This document shows positions 31,422 to 40,745 of a stretch of 64,000 nt of DNA, piece by piece. Origin of the DNA: Paraburkholderia sp. FT54 (GTDB lineage: Bacteria > Pseudomonadota > Gammaproteobacteria > Burkholderiales > Burkholderiaceae); NCBI RefSeq assembly GCF_031585635.1, contig NZ_CP134195.1:1550001-1614000 (forward strand). Reading direction: 5' to 3'. The notes under the pieces are model-generated. The model did not search any database. It was not told the origin of the DNA and worked only from the letters and a program-made list of their open reading frames with translations. Each line of letters opens with the position of its first letter. Within the stretch, counting starts at the first letter, position 1. Made by a program: the position numbers and the translations under genes.

Positions 31422-32720
31422 TCATTCTTCCACCATGACCCGCATATCCACCGTGCGTTCATTCACCGCGCTACGCCGTTTTGCCAGCCACATCATGAAG
31501 GTGATGAAGGTGCCGAACACGACGATGATCCACTGCGCCGGCATCTTCGCCGTGAGCAGCAGCGCGTAGGCCCCGAGCATCAGCAGCACGGCGAGATTCT
31601 GGTTGAAATTTTGCACCGCGATCGAATGCCCGGCGGACAGCAGCGTCGCGCCGCGATGCTGAAGAATCGCGTTCATCGGCACGATGAAAAAGCCCGAGAG
31701 CGCGCCGAGCAGGATCATCAGCGGATAGGCGAGCAGAATGTAGAACGGCAGCACGTAGGTGCCGATGCGAATGCCTGAACCCGGCGGGAACAGATCCTTG
31801 TTGTAGAACGCCATGGCGATCGCCACCGCGCCGGTCAGAATGCCGACCGGCAACACGCGCAGCGATTTGCGCAACGGAATCAGCGCGGCCGCGGCTGCGG
31901 CGCCGACCGCGATGCCGAGCCCCGTGACGCCTTGCATGACCGCCGCCTTCGAGAGCGACAGCCCGAGATTCACGTTGGCCCATTTGAGCACCAGCAATTG
32001 CAGCGTGACCGCGCCGCCCCACATCAGGGTGGTCACCCACAGCGCGATCTGCGCGAGTTTGTCGGCCCACAGCACGTTGAAGCAATGATAGAAGTCGCCG
32101 ACCAGTTTCTTCGGTTCGCTCAGGCGGTTCTCATAACGCGCGCCGGTGTCGGGAATGAAAATGTTGATCGCGGCGGCGATCGCATAAGTCACCATGGTTG
32201 CGAACATGGCGAGATCGGCGGAGGAGCGGATCAGCGGCAGATGCGCATGCGCGACGAACTTATCCGCGAAGGTGCTGATCAGCGCGCCGCCCACCATCGT
32301 GCCGACGATGGTCGACAGCACGGTGGCCGATTCGAGCCACGCGTTCGCCTGAACGAGTTTTTCCGCGGGCAGCAGTTCCGTGAGGATGCCGTATTTGGCC
32401 GGCGAATATGCGGCCGCGCCGAAGCCGACCACGCCGTATGCAATCATCGGATGAACGCCCGCGATCATCATCAGGCAGCCGCTCGCCTTCAACGCGTTGG
32501 AGATGAACATGACGTGCCGCTTTTGCATCGAGTCGGCGAACGCGCCGACGAACGGCGCGAGCAGCACATACGACACGGTAAAGAAAATCTGCAGCAGCGG
32601 CGTGACCCAGGCGGCCGAGCGAATCACGGAGAGCAGCGCGATGGCTGCGATCAACAGTGCATTATCTGCAAGCGACGAAACAAACTGCGCCGCGATGATT
32701 GTGTAGAAGCCTTTTTTCAT
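31422..32720 (-). CDS. lplT: Lysophospholipid transporter LplT (MFS)
   Basis: 432 residues from the ATG at 32720, about 12 transmembrane segments. The start 'MKKGFYTIIAAQFVSSLADN', the 'ADSMQKRHVMFISNALKASG' loop between helices 2 and 3, and 'AAAYSPAKYGILTELLP' match LplT, which flips lysophospholipids inward across the inner membrane for re-acylation. In E. coli lplT is next to aas; no acyltransferase is present here. An upstream TTG extension of 17 codons is not needed. It lies between suhB and mutS on the minus strand, with the suhB terminator upstream. General MFS transport is certain, and the LplT call is strong. Confidence 0.87.
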   Translation of the reverse strand: MKKGFYTIIAAQFVSSLADNALLIAAIALLSVIRSAAWVTPLLQIFFTVSYVLLAPFVGAFADSMQKRHVMFISNALKASGCLMMIAGVHPMIAYGVVGFGAAAYSPAKYGILTELLPAEKLVQANAWLESATVLSTIVGTMVGGALISTFADKFVAHAHLPLIRSSADLAMFATMVTYAIAAAINIFIPDTGARYENRLSEPKKLVGDFYHCFNVLWADKLAQIALWVTTLMWGGAVTLQLLVLKWANVNLGLSLSKAAVMQGVTGLGIAVGAAAAAALIPLRKSLRVLPVGILTGAVAIAMAFYNKDLFPPGSGIRIGTYVLPFYILLAYPLMILLGALSGFFIVPMNAILQHRGATLLSAGHSIAVQNFNQNLAVLLMLGAYALLLTAKMPAQWIIVVFGTFITFMMWLAKRRSAVNERTVDMRVMVEE

Positions 32721-32862
32721 GAAGCCGGTCGGAAGCTGCGCGCAAGTCAGGCGCAAAGCAGGGCGCAGCAAAAAACGCGCGAAAAGCAGCCGGCAATGGA
32801 GTGCGCCGGCGCGGCATTTCGCTTTGTAGCACGAACGCCCGCTGGATGCAGGCGCGCCAACG

Positions 32863-32883
32863 AAAAAGCGGCCGAAGCCGCTT
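32863..32883 (-). terminator. Intrinsic terminator after suhB
   Basis: On the minus strand: AAGCGGC-TTCG-GCCGCTT followed by a T-run. The stable UUCG-type loop makes it a strong terminator, 50 bp past the suhB stop. A second 6-bp hairpin (GCCGGT / ACCGGC, 32899-32915) lies between. Confidence 0.8.
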
Positions 32884-32931
32884 GTTCACATGCCGCTTGC
32901 CGGTGCCCAACCGGCGTCACGCCGGCAGGGC

Positions 32932-33735
32932 TTAAGCCGGTTGCTGACGCGTGCGGCTGTAGCGCGACAGAATCGGGATCATCTGCGCGTAGACCTTCGC
33001 GTTGCCCGCGACGATTTCGCCGACGTGCAGGAAATCCGAATCGCCCGTGTAGTTGCCAACCAGGCCACCAGCTTCCGTGACCAGCAGGCTGCCGGCGGCG
33101 ACGTCCCACGCATTGAGGCCTTGTTCGAAGAAGCCGTCCATGCGGCCGGCCGCAACGTTCGCCAGGTCGAGCGCGGCGGCGCCCGGACGGCGCAGGCCGG
33201 CGCAGGCTTGGGTCATTTCAGCGAACTGGCGGCCATACGCTTCGAGGCCGTCCTTTTCGCGGAACGGGAAGCCGGTGCCGATCAGGCCGTCGGCCAGACG
33301 GTCGCGCTTGGCCACGCGGATGCGGCGGTCGTTGAGGAATGCGCCACGGCCGCGCGAAGCGGTGAACAGGTCGTTGCGGGTCGGGTCGTAGACTACGGCC
33401 TGCGTCACGATGCCCTTATGAGCCAGCGCGATCGACACGCAATAGTACGGAAAGCCGTGGATGAAATTGGTGGTGCCGTCGAGCGGATCGATGATCCACT
33501 GGTATTCGGATTCGTTATCGGACTTGCCGGATTCTTCGGCGAGGATCGCGTGATCGGGGTAGGCGGTCTTGAGCGTGTCGATGATCGCCGCTTCAGACGC
33601 TTTGTCGACCTCCGTGACGAAATCGTTGTGCTGTTTCTTGCTGACCTGGACGAGATCGAGATCGAGCGACGCGCGGGTGATGATCTGTGAAGCGCGGCGC
33701 GCGGCCTTCACAGCGATATTGAGCATGGGATGCAT
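32932..33735 (-). CDS. suhB: Inositol-1-monophosphatase SuhB
   Basis: 267 residues, the bacterial IMPase/SuhB length. The metal-binding motifs are intact: 'ILAEESG' (Glu-Glu), '[19 protein letters not shown]' and a C-terminal '[18 protein letters not shown]'. SuhB dephosphorylates myo-inositol phosphates. In E. coli it is also a component of the rRNA antitermination complex, which is likely its conserved role. The ATG is preceded by AAGGA on the minus strand. It is transcribed away from trmJ, with a 373-bp divergent spacer. Confidence 0.95.
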   Translation of the reverse strand: MHPMLNIAVKAARRASQIITRASLDLDLVQVSKKQHNDFVTEVDKASEAAIIDTLKTAYPDHAILAEESGKSDNESEYQWIIDPLDGTTNFIHGFPYYCVSIALAHKGIVTQAVVYDPTRNDLFTASRGRGAFLNDRRIRVAKRDRLADGLIGTGFPFREKDGLEAYGRQFAEMTQACAGLRRPGAAALDLANVAAGRMDGFFEQGLNAWDVAAGSLLVTEAGGLVGNYTGDSDFLHVGEIVAGNAKVYAQMIPILSRYSRTRQQPA

Positions 33736-34108
33736 GAGACTGGATCCTTGTGCCGGGGCAGCACGGCTGCTGGCCGGTAAATGAGCGCTAACCTGCGCTA
33801 ATTGGGCGCCCTCGAAAGGCGCGGAAACAGCACGGAACGCTCGCCCGGTACAGGACCGGTGCGCATTCCGCCGACGGAGACGAATTGGATAAGAACGAGG
33901 CGCTCATGCAAAGCTGGACGCGAATTTCGGTATTTTACCTGAGTCCGGGCGCCGCGGCGGCGTTCGCGGGACGGGCGGGCAATCTGCCCAGGTTTTACGC
34001 GGCTCGGCCCGGCATTGGGCAAGCGCATTGGCATGCGTATCCGCGTCCATTTCGGACCGGCTGCGGCGTTGGCGCTACCATACCCGTCTTTAGCTTGCAG
34101 AATTTATC
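33736..34108. other. Divergent intergenic region between suhB and trmJ
   Basis: 373 bp with no credible gene. Short open frames lack Shine-Dalgarno sequences and family resemblance. It must hold the promoters for both divergent genes. 'TTTTACCTGAGTC' (33934-33946) is an AT-rich patch, but I see no hexamer pair I would defend. GC-rich inverted segments such as GGGCGCC are short and unremarkable. Confidence 0.4.
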
Positions 34109-34945
34109 GTGGACCACACCCACCATTCTTCCGATCCTGACGTAGCCGAACTGCGCGGCGGCTTCACCTCGACGCGCTTCGTGCTCGTCGAGCCGAGTCA
34201 TCCGGGTAACGTGGGCGCCGCGGCGCGCGCGCTGAAAACCATGGGTTTCTCGCGGCTCGTGCTGGTGTCGCCGCGCGTGCCGCACGTGCAGAGCGATCCG
34301 GAAGCCGTCGCCATGGCGAGCGGCGCCGACGACGTACTGGCGTCCGCGCACGTCGTGCCGACCCTCGCCGACGCCCTGAGCGGCGTGCATTGGTCGATCG
34401 CGCTGACTGCGCGGCTGCGCGAATACGGGCCGCCGCAATGGACGCCGCGTGCCGCGGCCGGCGTCGCGCGCGAGCAGGCGGTGCATGGCGAGATCGCGCT
34501 GGTGTTCGGCAACGAGCGCACCGGCTTGTCGAACGAGGACGTCGAGCGCTGCAGCGCGCTGGCGCATATTCCCGCCAACCCGGCCTATAGCTCGCTCAAT
34601 CTCGCGCAGGCCGTGCAGGTGTTGGCGTATGAGTTGCGCACGACGTATCTGTCGGTCGACGGCGTGACAACGGCGGCGCAAGCTGCGTCTCAGGCGGCTG
34701 CGGGGCAGGGCGAGCCGGCTGGCGCGCGCGCCGCGAGCGACGAAATCGAAAGCATGTTCACGCATCTGGAAAGCGCGCTGGTCGCGCTCGAATTTCTCGA
34801 TCCGGCGAATCCGAAGAAGCTGATGTCGCGATTGCGGCGTCTCTTTGCGCGCTCAGGTCTCGAACGCGAGGAGGTGAATATCGTGCGCGGCATAGCCAAA
34901 CACATTCTGCTGAAGACGAGCCACAAGGACGGCGACGCGTCCTGA
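34109..34945 (+). CDS. trmJ: tRNA (cytidine/uridine-2'-O-)-methyltransferase TrmJ
   Basis: SPOUT methyltransferase that 2'-O-methylates position 32 of tRNAs. 278 residues from a GTG start ahead of the conserved 'TRFVLVEPSHPGNVGAAARAL'. The SAM-binding trefoil knot is made by 'IALVFGNERTGLSNEDV' and 'AHIPANPAYSSLNLAQAVQV'. The C-terminal helical extension (~195-278) matches the TrmJ dimerisation domain ('SALVALEFLDPANPKKL', 'EVNIVRGIAKHIL'). A run of Ala-rich residues (~186-208) forms the linker. cysE follows 211 bp later. This pairing is seen in other beta- and gamma-proteobacteria. Confidence 0.93.
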   Translation: MDHTHHSSDPDVAELRGGFTSTRFVLVEPSHPGNVGAAARALKTMGFSRLVLVSPRVPHVQSDPEAVAMASGADDVLASAHVVPTLADALSGVHWSIALTARLREYGPPQWTPRAAAGVAREQAVHGEIALVFGNERTGLSNEDVERCSALAHIPANPAYSSLNLAQAVQVLAYELRTTYLSVDGVTTAAQAASQAAAGQGEPAGARAASDEIESMFTHLESALVALEFLDPANPKKLMSRLRRLFARSGLEREEVNIVRGIAKHILLKTSHKDGDAS

Positions 34946-35156
34946 GAGCAGCACGCCGTTGCTGCGTGCTTTCGCGACGACCGGCGACGACCAGCGACGA
35001 CCCCGCCGGTAGCGTGGGCTTCCGGCAGGTTTCGCGCAATCCCCCTACAATCCTCAACACGTTCTAAGCAAAGCTGCCGCCGTGCTATGCGGCAAGCCAT
35101 GCCGTCACGCGCGCCAGGTCGCGCGCGGCCCCTTCTCCCACAACACAGTCCCTGCC

Positions 35157-36002
35157 ATGTTCACGAGACTTCGCGAAGACATCGCCACGATCCGCGAGCG
35201 CGACCCCGCCGCCCGCAGCGCCTGGGAAGTCCTCACGTGTTATCCGGGCCTGCACGCGCTCGTGCTGCACCGGCTCGCGCATGCATGCTGGCGGGCCGGG
35301 CGCCGCTGGCTCGCGCGTTTCGTCTCGCAGATAGCGCGCTTCATGACCGGCATCGAAATCCATCCCGGCGCGACGCTCGGGCGGCGGGTGTTCATCGATC
35401 ACGGCATGGGCGTGGTGATCGGCGAGACCGCGCAGGTCGGCGACGACTGCACGATCTATCAGGGCGTGACGCTCGGCGGCACGTCGCTCACGCGCGGCGC
35501 GAAACGGCATCCTACGCTCGAGCGCGGCGTGATCGTCGGCGCGGGCGCGAAGGTGCTCGGCGGTTTCACGATCGGCGCGGACGCGAAGATCGGTTCGAAC
35601 GCGGTGGTGACCAAGCCCGTGCCGGCGCGCGGCACGGCGGTGGGCAATCCGGCGCGGATCATCGTGCCGGCGGCGGCCGCGGTGGTTTCCGAGGCGGCGT
35701 CCACCGCGTCTGATGCGGGTTCCAGCGGTGCCGCGCGCGACGTAAAACGCGCCGCCGGGAGCAGCGGCTTCTGCGCGTACGGCATCACGCCGAACGCGGA
35801 CGATCCGGTGTCGCTGGCCATTCACGGCCTGATCGATCACGCGGCCACGCAAGCGAAGCGCATCGACGAAATCGTCGACGCGCTGGAGCGGCTCGGCACG
35901 AGTCTGGAAGGGCTGCAAGGCGCGGATGCGGCGTTGCTCGATTTGCGGCGCCTGTCGGCCGCGATTGCAGGCAAGGTGGAAGGGGCGGCGGCGGAGCGGT
36001 GA
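35157..36002 (+). CDS. cysE: Serine O-acetyltransferase CysE
   Basis: Makes O-acetylserine from serine and acetyl-CoA, the first step of cysteine synthesis. 281 residues from the ATG at 35157. The core (~1-175) is the short SAT form: helical N-terminus, then the left-handed beta-helix built of hexapeptides ('[19 protein letters not shown]', '[11 protein letters not shown]', '[14 protein letters not shown]') with catalytic His in 'DHGMG'. The family usually ends soon after 'VGNPARII'. Here about 100 extra residues follow, Ala-rich and then helical ('[17 protein letters not shown]', '[11 protein letters not shown]'). That tail is seen in Burkholderia CysE. The inhibitory C-terminal tail of E. 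coli CysE is not obvious. Confidence 0.92.
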   Translation: MFTRLREDIATIRERDPAARSAWEVLTCYPGLHALVLHRLAHACWRAGRRWLARFVSQIARFMTGIEIHPGATLGRRVFIDHGMGVVIGETAQVGDDCTIYQGVTLGGTSLTRGAKRHPTLERGVIVGAGAKVLGGFTIGADAKIGSNAVVTKPVPARGTAVGNPARIIVPAAAAVVSEAASTASDAGSSGAARDVKRAAGSSGFCAYGITPNADDPVSLAIHGLIDHAATQAKRIDEIVDALERLGTSLEGLQGADAALLDLRRLSAAIAGKVEGAAAER

Positions 36003-36134
36003 CGCTTCCTGCAGGCGCCGACGTCAATCGCTTGGCGCTAGCGAGGGCGGATACTAGACGCGGCGCGAAGAGAGGGCCAGGCTCAACGTGCATTCAGTAG
36101 TGCGGCAAGCCCATGATCAACCGCCATGCCGCCA

Positions 36135-36932
36135 TCAACCCAACGGCAACGCCCGAATCCCCTCGGCATCGATACGCAAATAGCCACCGCGCCGCTCGCC
36201 GTGGTCGAGATCCCAATCCGGCAGAACCCAGCGCGTGCCGCCCGGCTCGCAATGCCGCGCCGGCCGGTGCGTGTGTCCATGAATGATGGTCGCGGTTTTC
36301 GACGACTTGAATAACGCGGCCACGGCCGCCGCCGTCACGTCGTACTTCGGCGAAACCGGCCGCGAGCGGCCTTGCTCGCTTTTCGAGCGCATGTTTTCGG
36401 CGAGCTTCTGACGCCAGCGCAACGGCCACGCGAGAAACAGCATCTGCGCGAAACGGTTGCGCGCAAAACGCCGGAACGTTTGATAGCCGCGATCCGCCGT
36501 GCACAAGCCGTCGCCATGCGCGAGCACGACACGTGTGCCGAACGCGGTAATCACGAACGGATCGGGCAGCCAGATCGCGCCGGCCGCTTTCATGAAACGC
36601 TTGCCCAGCAGAAAATCGCGGTTGCCATGCATGATGTAGAGCGCGATGCCGCGCTCGGACAACGTATGCAGGAGCGCCGCCATGCGCGCGACGAACGGCT
36701 CGACGAGCATGTCGTCGCCGATCCAGTACTCGAACAGATCGCCGAGAATGAAAACCGAATCGGCCTGTTCGGCCGTCACGCGGATGAAATGCTCGAACGC
36801 GGCGACCGTACGCGGAATCGCCTCGCCCAGATGAATATCGGAGAGGAAAAAAAACGGGCGTGCGGCGTGCGGGCGTTTGCCCTCGCCAGGCACGCCCGCG
36901 GCGACGCTTCGCAGCGGCGTTTCTTGCAGCAT
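36135..36932 (-). CDS. lpxH: UDP-2,3-diacylglucosamine diphosphatase LpxH
   Basis: Peripheral membrane metallophosphoesterase of lipid A synthesis. It removes UMP from UDP-diacylglucosamine to give lipid X. 265 residues with all metal motifs: 'FLSDIHLG' (DxH), 'GDLFEYWIGDD', 'MHGNRDFLLG', 'LAHGD' and 'HGHTHRPARH'. The first ~26 residues precede the conserved core and may be unstructured. It converges with cysE and precedes ppiB on the minus strand. The intact motif set contrasts with the degenerate relative at 27218-28576. Confidence 0.95.
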   Translation of the reverse strand: MLQETPLRSVAAGVPGEGKRPHAARPFFFLSDIHLGEAIPRTVAAFEHFIRVTAEQADSVFILGDLFEYWIGDDMLVEPFVARMAALLHTLSERGIALYIMHGNRDFLLGKRFMKAAGAIWLPDPFVITAFGTRVVLAHGDGLCTADRGYQTFRRFARNRFAQMLFLAWPLRWRQKLAENMRSKSEQGRSRPVSPKYDVTAAAVAALFKSSKTATIIHGHTHRPARHCEPGGTRWVLPDWDLDHGERRGGYLRIDAEGIRALPLG

Positions 36933-36979
36933 TGAAGGTGCCTGATATCAGTTCGAACGAGTCGATGCCTGGTTCACGT

Positions 36980-37474
36980 TCAGTCGACGATCACAGCCTT
37001 TTCGATCACCACGTCGTCCGCCGGCACGTCCTGATGGAAGCCCTTCGAACCCGTCTTGACCTTCTTGATCTTCTCGACGATGTCCATGCCTTCGACCACC
37101 TTGCCGAACACGGCGTAGCCCCAACCCTGCGGCGTGGGCGACGAGTGGTTCAGGAAGTCGTTGTCGTTCACGTTGATGAAGAATTGCGCGGTGGCCGAAT
37201 GCGGGTCGTTCGTGCGTGCCATGGCGACCGAGCCATTCACGTTCTTCAGACCGTTGTTCGCTTCGTTGGTGATCGGCTCGGCCGTCGGCTTCTGCTTCAT
37301 GCCGGGTTCGAAACCGCCGCCCTGGATCATGAAGCCGTCGATCACGCGGTGGAACACCGTGTTGTCGTAGTGGCCGGCCTTCACGTAGTTGAGGAAGTTC
37401 TCAACCGACTTCGGCGCCTTCTCAGCGTCCAGTTCGAGTTTGATGACGCCGTGGTTCGTATGCAGTTCAACCAT
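36980..37474 (-). CDS. ppiB: Cytoplasmic cyclophilin-type peptidyl-prolyl isomerase PpiB
   Basis: 164 residues from the ATG at 37474, with AAAGGA upstream on the minus strand. No signal peptide. Cyclophilin core motifs are present: '[18 protein letters not shown]' (catalytic Arg and Phe), '[19 protein letters not shown]' and '[17 protein letters not shown]'. This is the cytosolic form; its periplasmic sister ppiA is encoded 150 bp upstream. An in-frame ORF extension of 17 codons lacks a signal and is ignored. Tandem ppiA-ppiB genes beside cysS are a known beta-proteobacterial arrangement. Confidence 0.95.
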   Translation of the reverse strand: MVELHTNHGVIKLELDAEKAPKSVENFLNYVKAGHYDNTVFHRVIDGFMIQGGGFEPGMKQKPTAEPITNEANNGLKNVNGSVAMARTNDPHSATAQFFINVNDNDFLNHSSPTPQGWGYAVFGKVVEGMDIVEKIKKVKTGSKGFHQDVPADDVVIEKAVIVD

Positions 37475-37625
37475 GATGGAATCCTTTGATGAACAGGGTG
37501 GGTAAAAGGCGCGGCGAGTCGTCATGAACTGACGCCGGGCCGCGCCGGGGCGTGGATTGAGCGCTGACGCCTGGCTCGTGCGCGCGGTATGTCGCGCGCG
37601 CTTTCAGCGCTCGCCTTTGCTGCAA

Positions 37626-38207
37626 TTACTTGCCGACGACCGTGGCCGACTCGATCACCACCGCCTTTTGCGGCACGTCGCCCATCGGGCCGCGCGAGGT
37701 GGTGGGCGTGCCTTCGATCTTCTTCACGACGTCCATGCCGCTCGTCACCTTGCCGAACACCGCATAGCCGTTGCCGTCCGGATTCGGATAGTCGAGGCCG
37801 GCATTGTCGACCGTGTTGATGAAGAACTGCGCCGTGGCCGAATTCGGATCGCTGGTGCGCGCCATGGCAAGCGTGCCCGCCATGTTCTTCAGGCCGTTAC
37901 GACTTTCGAGCGGAATCGGCGCGCGCGTCGGCTTCTCTGCAAAGCTCTGCGTATAGCCGCCGCCCTGAATCATGAAGCCGCGAATCACGCGATGAAAAAT
38001 CGTGCCGCTGTACTGGCCGGACTTCACGTAGTCGAGGAAGTTGGCGACCGTCTTCGGCGCTTTCTCAGGATACAACTCGACGCGGATGTCGCCTTCCGAT
38101 GTCTTGAAGAGGACGGACGGATGCGCGGCTTGCGAACCGGACTGGGCAAATGCGGGGGCGTTTGCGATCAGGGCGGCGCTGCCGAGCGCCAACATCAACC
38201 ATTTCAT
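37626..38207 (-). CDS. ppiA: Periplasmic cyclophilin-type peptidyl-prolyl isomerase PpiA
   Basis: 193 residues with a cleavable signal peptide ('MKWLMLALGSAALIANAPAFAQ', cut after AFA). Cyclophilin motifs match its cytosolic sister: '[18 protein letters not shown]', '[19 protein letters not shown]' and 'YAVFGKVTSGMDVVKKI'. The two proteins are paralogues from tandem duplication, one gaining or keeping an export signal. It catalyses proline isomerisation on exported proteins. It is transcribed with the TPR gene upstream (49-bp gap) and ppiB downstream. Confidence 0.95.
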   Translation of the reverse strand: MKWLMLALGSAALIANAPAFAQSGSQAAHPSVLFKTSEGDIRVELYPEKAPKTVANFLDYVKSGQYSGTIFHRVIRGFMIQGGGYTQSFAEKPTRAPIPLESRNGLKNMAGTLAMARTSDPNSATAQFFINTVDNAGLDYPNPDGNGYAVFGKVTSGMDVVKKIEGTPTTSRGPMGDVPQKAVVIESATVVGK

Positions 38208-38256
38208 GAAGATCCTCAGGGTTGGAAAAAACGTATTGCGCGAAAACGTAATGGCT

Positions 38257-39069
38257 TTACTTCGACGGCGCCATGTAAGGTGGCATGGCGAGCGAGCCGT
38301 TCGCGCCGCCGTACTGGAAGCTCGGCGTCTGCGTCATGTTCGAGGTGGCGCGGGCGGTGTAGTCGTCTTCCGGGGCGGCGGCCCGTTTCGGCTGGGCCGG
38401 GGTCTTGACCGGCGCAATGACTTTCTGAATGTCCGCGAGACGCTGCGTGGTGGTGGGGCTCGCCTTGCCGAGGCTCTGCGCGCGACGATAGGCCTCGTTG
38501 GCCATGCGCAGATACAGGTCGCCGAGATTCTCGTACGCGAGGCCGTAGCCCGGGTTGACCTTGGTCGCCGTTTCGAGCGCGGCGCGCGCTTCGGCATAAT
38601 GGCCTTGCTTGGCGTAAAGCGCGGCGAGGTTGTTATACGGCTCGGGCAGCTCGGGGTACATCTGGGTGAGCTCGATGAACGCGGCGATGGCTTCGTCGTC
38701 GCGATTCAGGTGGGCGAGCACGGTGCCGCGCTTGAACCTGGCTTGCGCGTCGCGCGGATTCGAGGCGATGCGCGCGTCGAGCTGGGTCAGCGAGGCCGCC
38801 CAGTTTTTCTGCGCGATCGACGCGTCGATTTCCGGCGTGTTGTCGCGCACGGCGGGGCCTTGCGGCAGCGTGGCGGCTTTTTGCGCAAAGGCGGCCGCGG
38901 CCGGCACGGCCGCAAGGGCGACGGCCAGGGTGACGCGCAACGTGAGGGCACGCGTGGCATGACGGGCAACGCCAGGAGCGACACCGCGGCTCATGCCGCG
39001 CGTGACGCCACTGAAGGCCGCCGCGGCGAGGGTCGCAGCGCTGCGTGCGCGGCCGCTTGAAGGTTTCAT
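38257..39069 (-). CDS. Exported tetratricopeptide-repeat protein
   Basis: 270 residues from the ATG at 39069. A long Arg/Ala-rich leader (~1-70) contains a hydrophobic stretch 'VTLAVALAAVPAAAAFAQK' that looks like a signal peptide preceded by an unusually long basic n-region. A later start is possible. Three TPR units are visible: 'AQARFKRGTVLAHLNRDDEA', 'YNNLAALYAKQGHYAEARAA', 'AYENLGDLYLRMANEAYRRA'. The C-terminus is Pro/Thr-rich. It is divergent from cysS and first in the TPR-ppiA-ppiB-lpxH run, so it may assist periplasmic folding or envelope assembly. That link is inference. Confidence 0.82.
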   Translation of the reverse strand: MKPSSGRARSAATLAAAAFSGVTRGMSRGVAPGVARHATRALTLRVTLAVALAAVPAAAAFAQKAATLPQGPAVRDNTPEIDASIAQKNWAASLTQLDARIASNPRDAQARFKRGTVLAHLNRDDEAIAAFIELTQMYPELPEPYNNLAALYAKQGHYAEARAALETATKVNPGYGLAYENLGDLYLRMANEAYRRAQSLGKASPTTTQRLADIQKVIAPVKTPAQPKRAAAPEDDYTARATSNMTQTPSFQYGGANGSLAMPPYMAPSK

Positions 39070-39300
39070 AGGCTCAGGTCTGGATGTTATACTCCGACCC
39101 ATTCTAACAAAAGGTCTGCGCGTTCCGTCGAACCGCAAACTGTCTTTTCGCCACTCGTGGTCGTCTCCGCCTTGATCGCAGCCTGACCGCCGCACCAGGT
39201 GCACCGGTTTTGCTGTATGCGACGCACCCGCCGTCTGTTCGCGGGGCGCGGCGCGCATGAAACACATTGCGGATTTCTTTCGGCCCACGCACCGTTCTCT

Positions 39301-40698
39301 ATGGAATCACTGCGCATCTACAACACGCTCGCGCGTGACAAGCAAACTTTCGTGCCGCTGCAAGAAGGCGTCGTGCGGATGTACGTCTGCGGGATGACCG
39401 TGTACGACTATTGTCACGTCGGCCATGCGCGCGTGATGGTCGTGTTCGACATCGTGCAGCGCTGGTTGCGCACGCTCGGCTACGACGTGACCTACGTGCG
39501 CAATATCACGGATATTGATGACAAGATCATCCGGCGCGCAGTGGAGAACGGCGAAACGATCAAAGCGCTGACCGATCGCTTCATCAACGCATTGCATGAA
39601 GACGCGGACGCGCTCGGCATCCAGCGGCCCGACCTCGAGCCGCGCGCCACTGACTTCATTGCGCAGATGCTCGGCATGATCGAACAGCTCGAAGCGAACG
39701 GCTACGCCTATCAGGCAAGCGACGGCGACGTCAACTATGCGGTGCGCAAGTTCGCGAACTACGGCAAGCTCTCGGGCAAGTCGCTCGAAGATCTGCGCGC
39801 GGGCGAACGCGTCGCGGCGAACGACGCGAAGCAGGACCCGCTCGACTTCGTGCTGTGGAAACAGGCCAAGCCGGAAGAGCCCGCCGACACAGGCTGGGAT
39901 TCGAAATATGGACGTGGGCGTCCCGGCTGGCATATCGAATGCTCGGCGATGGGCTGCACGTTGCTCGGCGAGCATTTCGACATTCATGGCGGCGGCCAGG
40001 ACCTGCAGTTTCCGCACCACGAAAACGAAATAGCGCAAAGTGAAGCTGCTACCGGTCAAACCTTCGTCAATTTCTGGATGCACAACGGCTACGTACAGAT
40101 CGACAATGAGAAGATGTCGAAGTCGTTGAACAACTTCTTTACGATCCGCGAAGTATTGGCGCAGTACGATGCCGAAGTCGTGCGCTTCTTTATCGCGCGC
40201 GCGCATTACCGCTCGCCGTTGAACTACAGCGACGTGCATATCGACGACGCCCGCAACGCCCTCGCGCGTTTGTACACCGCACTGAAGGACGTCACGCCGG
40301 ACGACGCCGGAATCGACTGGAACGAAGCGCATGCGCAGCGTTTCCAGGCAGCAATGAACGACGACTTCAACACGCCGGTAGCAGTGTCGGTGTTGTTCGA
40401 GTTGGCAACTGAAGTGAACCGCACGCGCGACGCCGCGCTGGCCCGTCAATTGCGCTCGCTGGGCGCGGTGATCGGACTGCTCGGCCGCGAGCCGCGTGCA
40501 TATCTGCAGCAGGCAGCGGGGGCAGCAGCCGCTGGCGCACTCGAGCCCGCCGCGATCGAAGCGAAGATCGCCGCGCGCGTGGCCGCCAAGCAGGCGAAGG
40601 ACTATGCGGCAGCAGACCGGATCCGGGCCGAATTGCTCGAGGCCGGCGTTGCACTTGAAGACAAACCCGGCGGGTCGACCGAGTGGCGGCGCGTGTGA
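39301..40698 (+). CDS. cysS: Cysteinyl-tRNA synthetase
   Basis: Class I synthetase, 465 residues from the ATG at 39301. The zinc/cysteine-binding '[18 protein letters not shown]' combines the first ligand Cys and the HIGH box. Further ligands lie in 'WHIECSAMG' and 'LQFPHHENE'. 'EKMSKSLNN' is the KMSKS loop. The C-terminal helical domain ends '[11 protein letters not shown]', as in the family. The frame is open 34 codons upstream, but that sequence is not family-like. The gene lies opposite the TPR/ppiA/ppiB run. cysE is 3.3 kb away. Confidence 0.97.
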   Translation: MESLRIYNTLARDKQTFVPLQEGVVRMYVCGMTVYDYCHVGHARVMVVFDIVQRWLRTLGYDVTYVRNITDIDDKIIRRAVENGETIKALTDRFINALHEDADALGIQRPDLEPRATDFIAQMLGMIEQLEANGYAYQASDGDVNYAVRKFANYGKLSGKSLEDLRAGERVAANDAKQDPLDFVLWKQAKPEEPADTGWDSKYGRGRPGWHIECSAMGCTLLGEHFDIHGGGQDLQFPHHENEIAQSEAATGQTFVNFWMHNGYVQIDNEKMSKSLNNFFTIREVLAQYDAEVVRFFIARAHYRSPLNYSDVHIDDARNALARLYTALKDVTPDDAGIDWNEAHAQRFQAAMNDDFNTPVAVSVLFELATEVNRTRDAALARQLRSLGAVIGLLGREPRAYLQQAAGAAAAGALEPAAIEAKIAARVAAKQAKDYAAADRIRAELLEAGVALEDKPGGSTEWRRV

Positions 40699-40745
40699 GC
40701 GCACCTCGACTTACCCTTTGATCGACTCGCCAGGCAGGAGGCAGG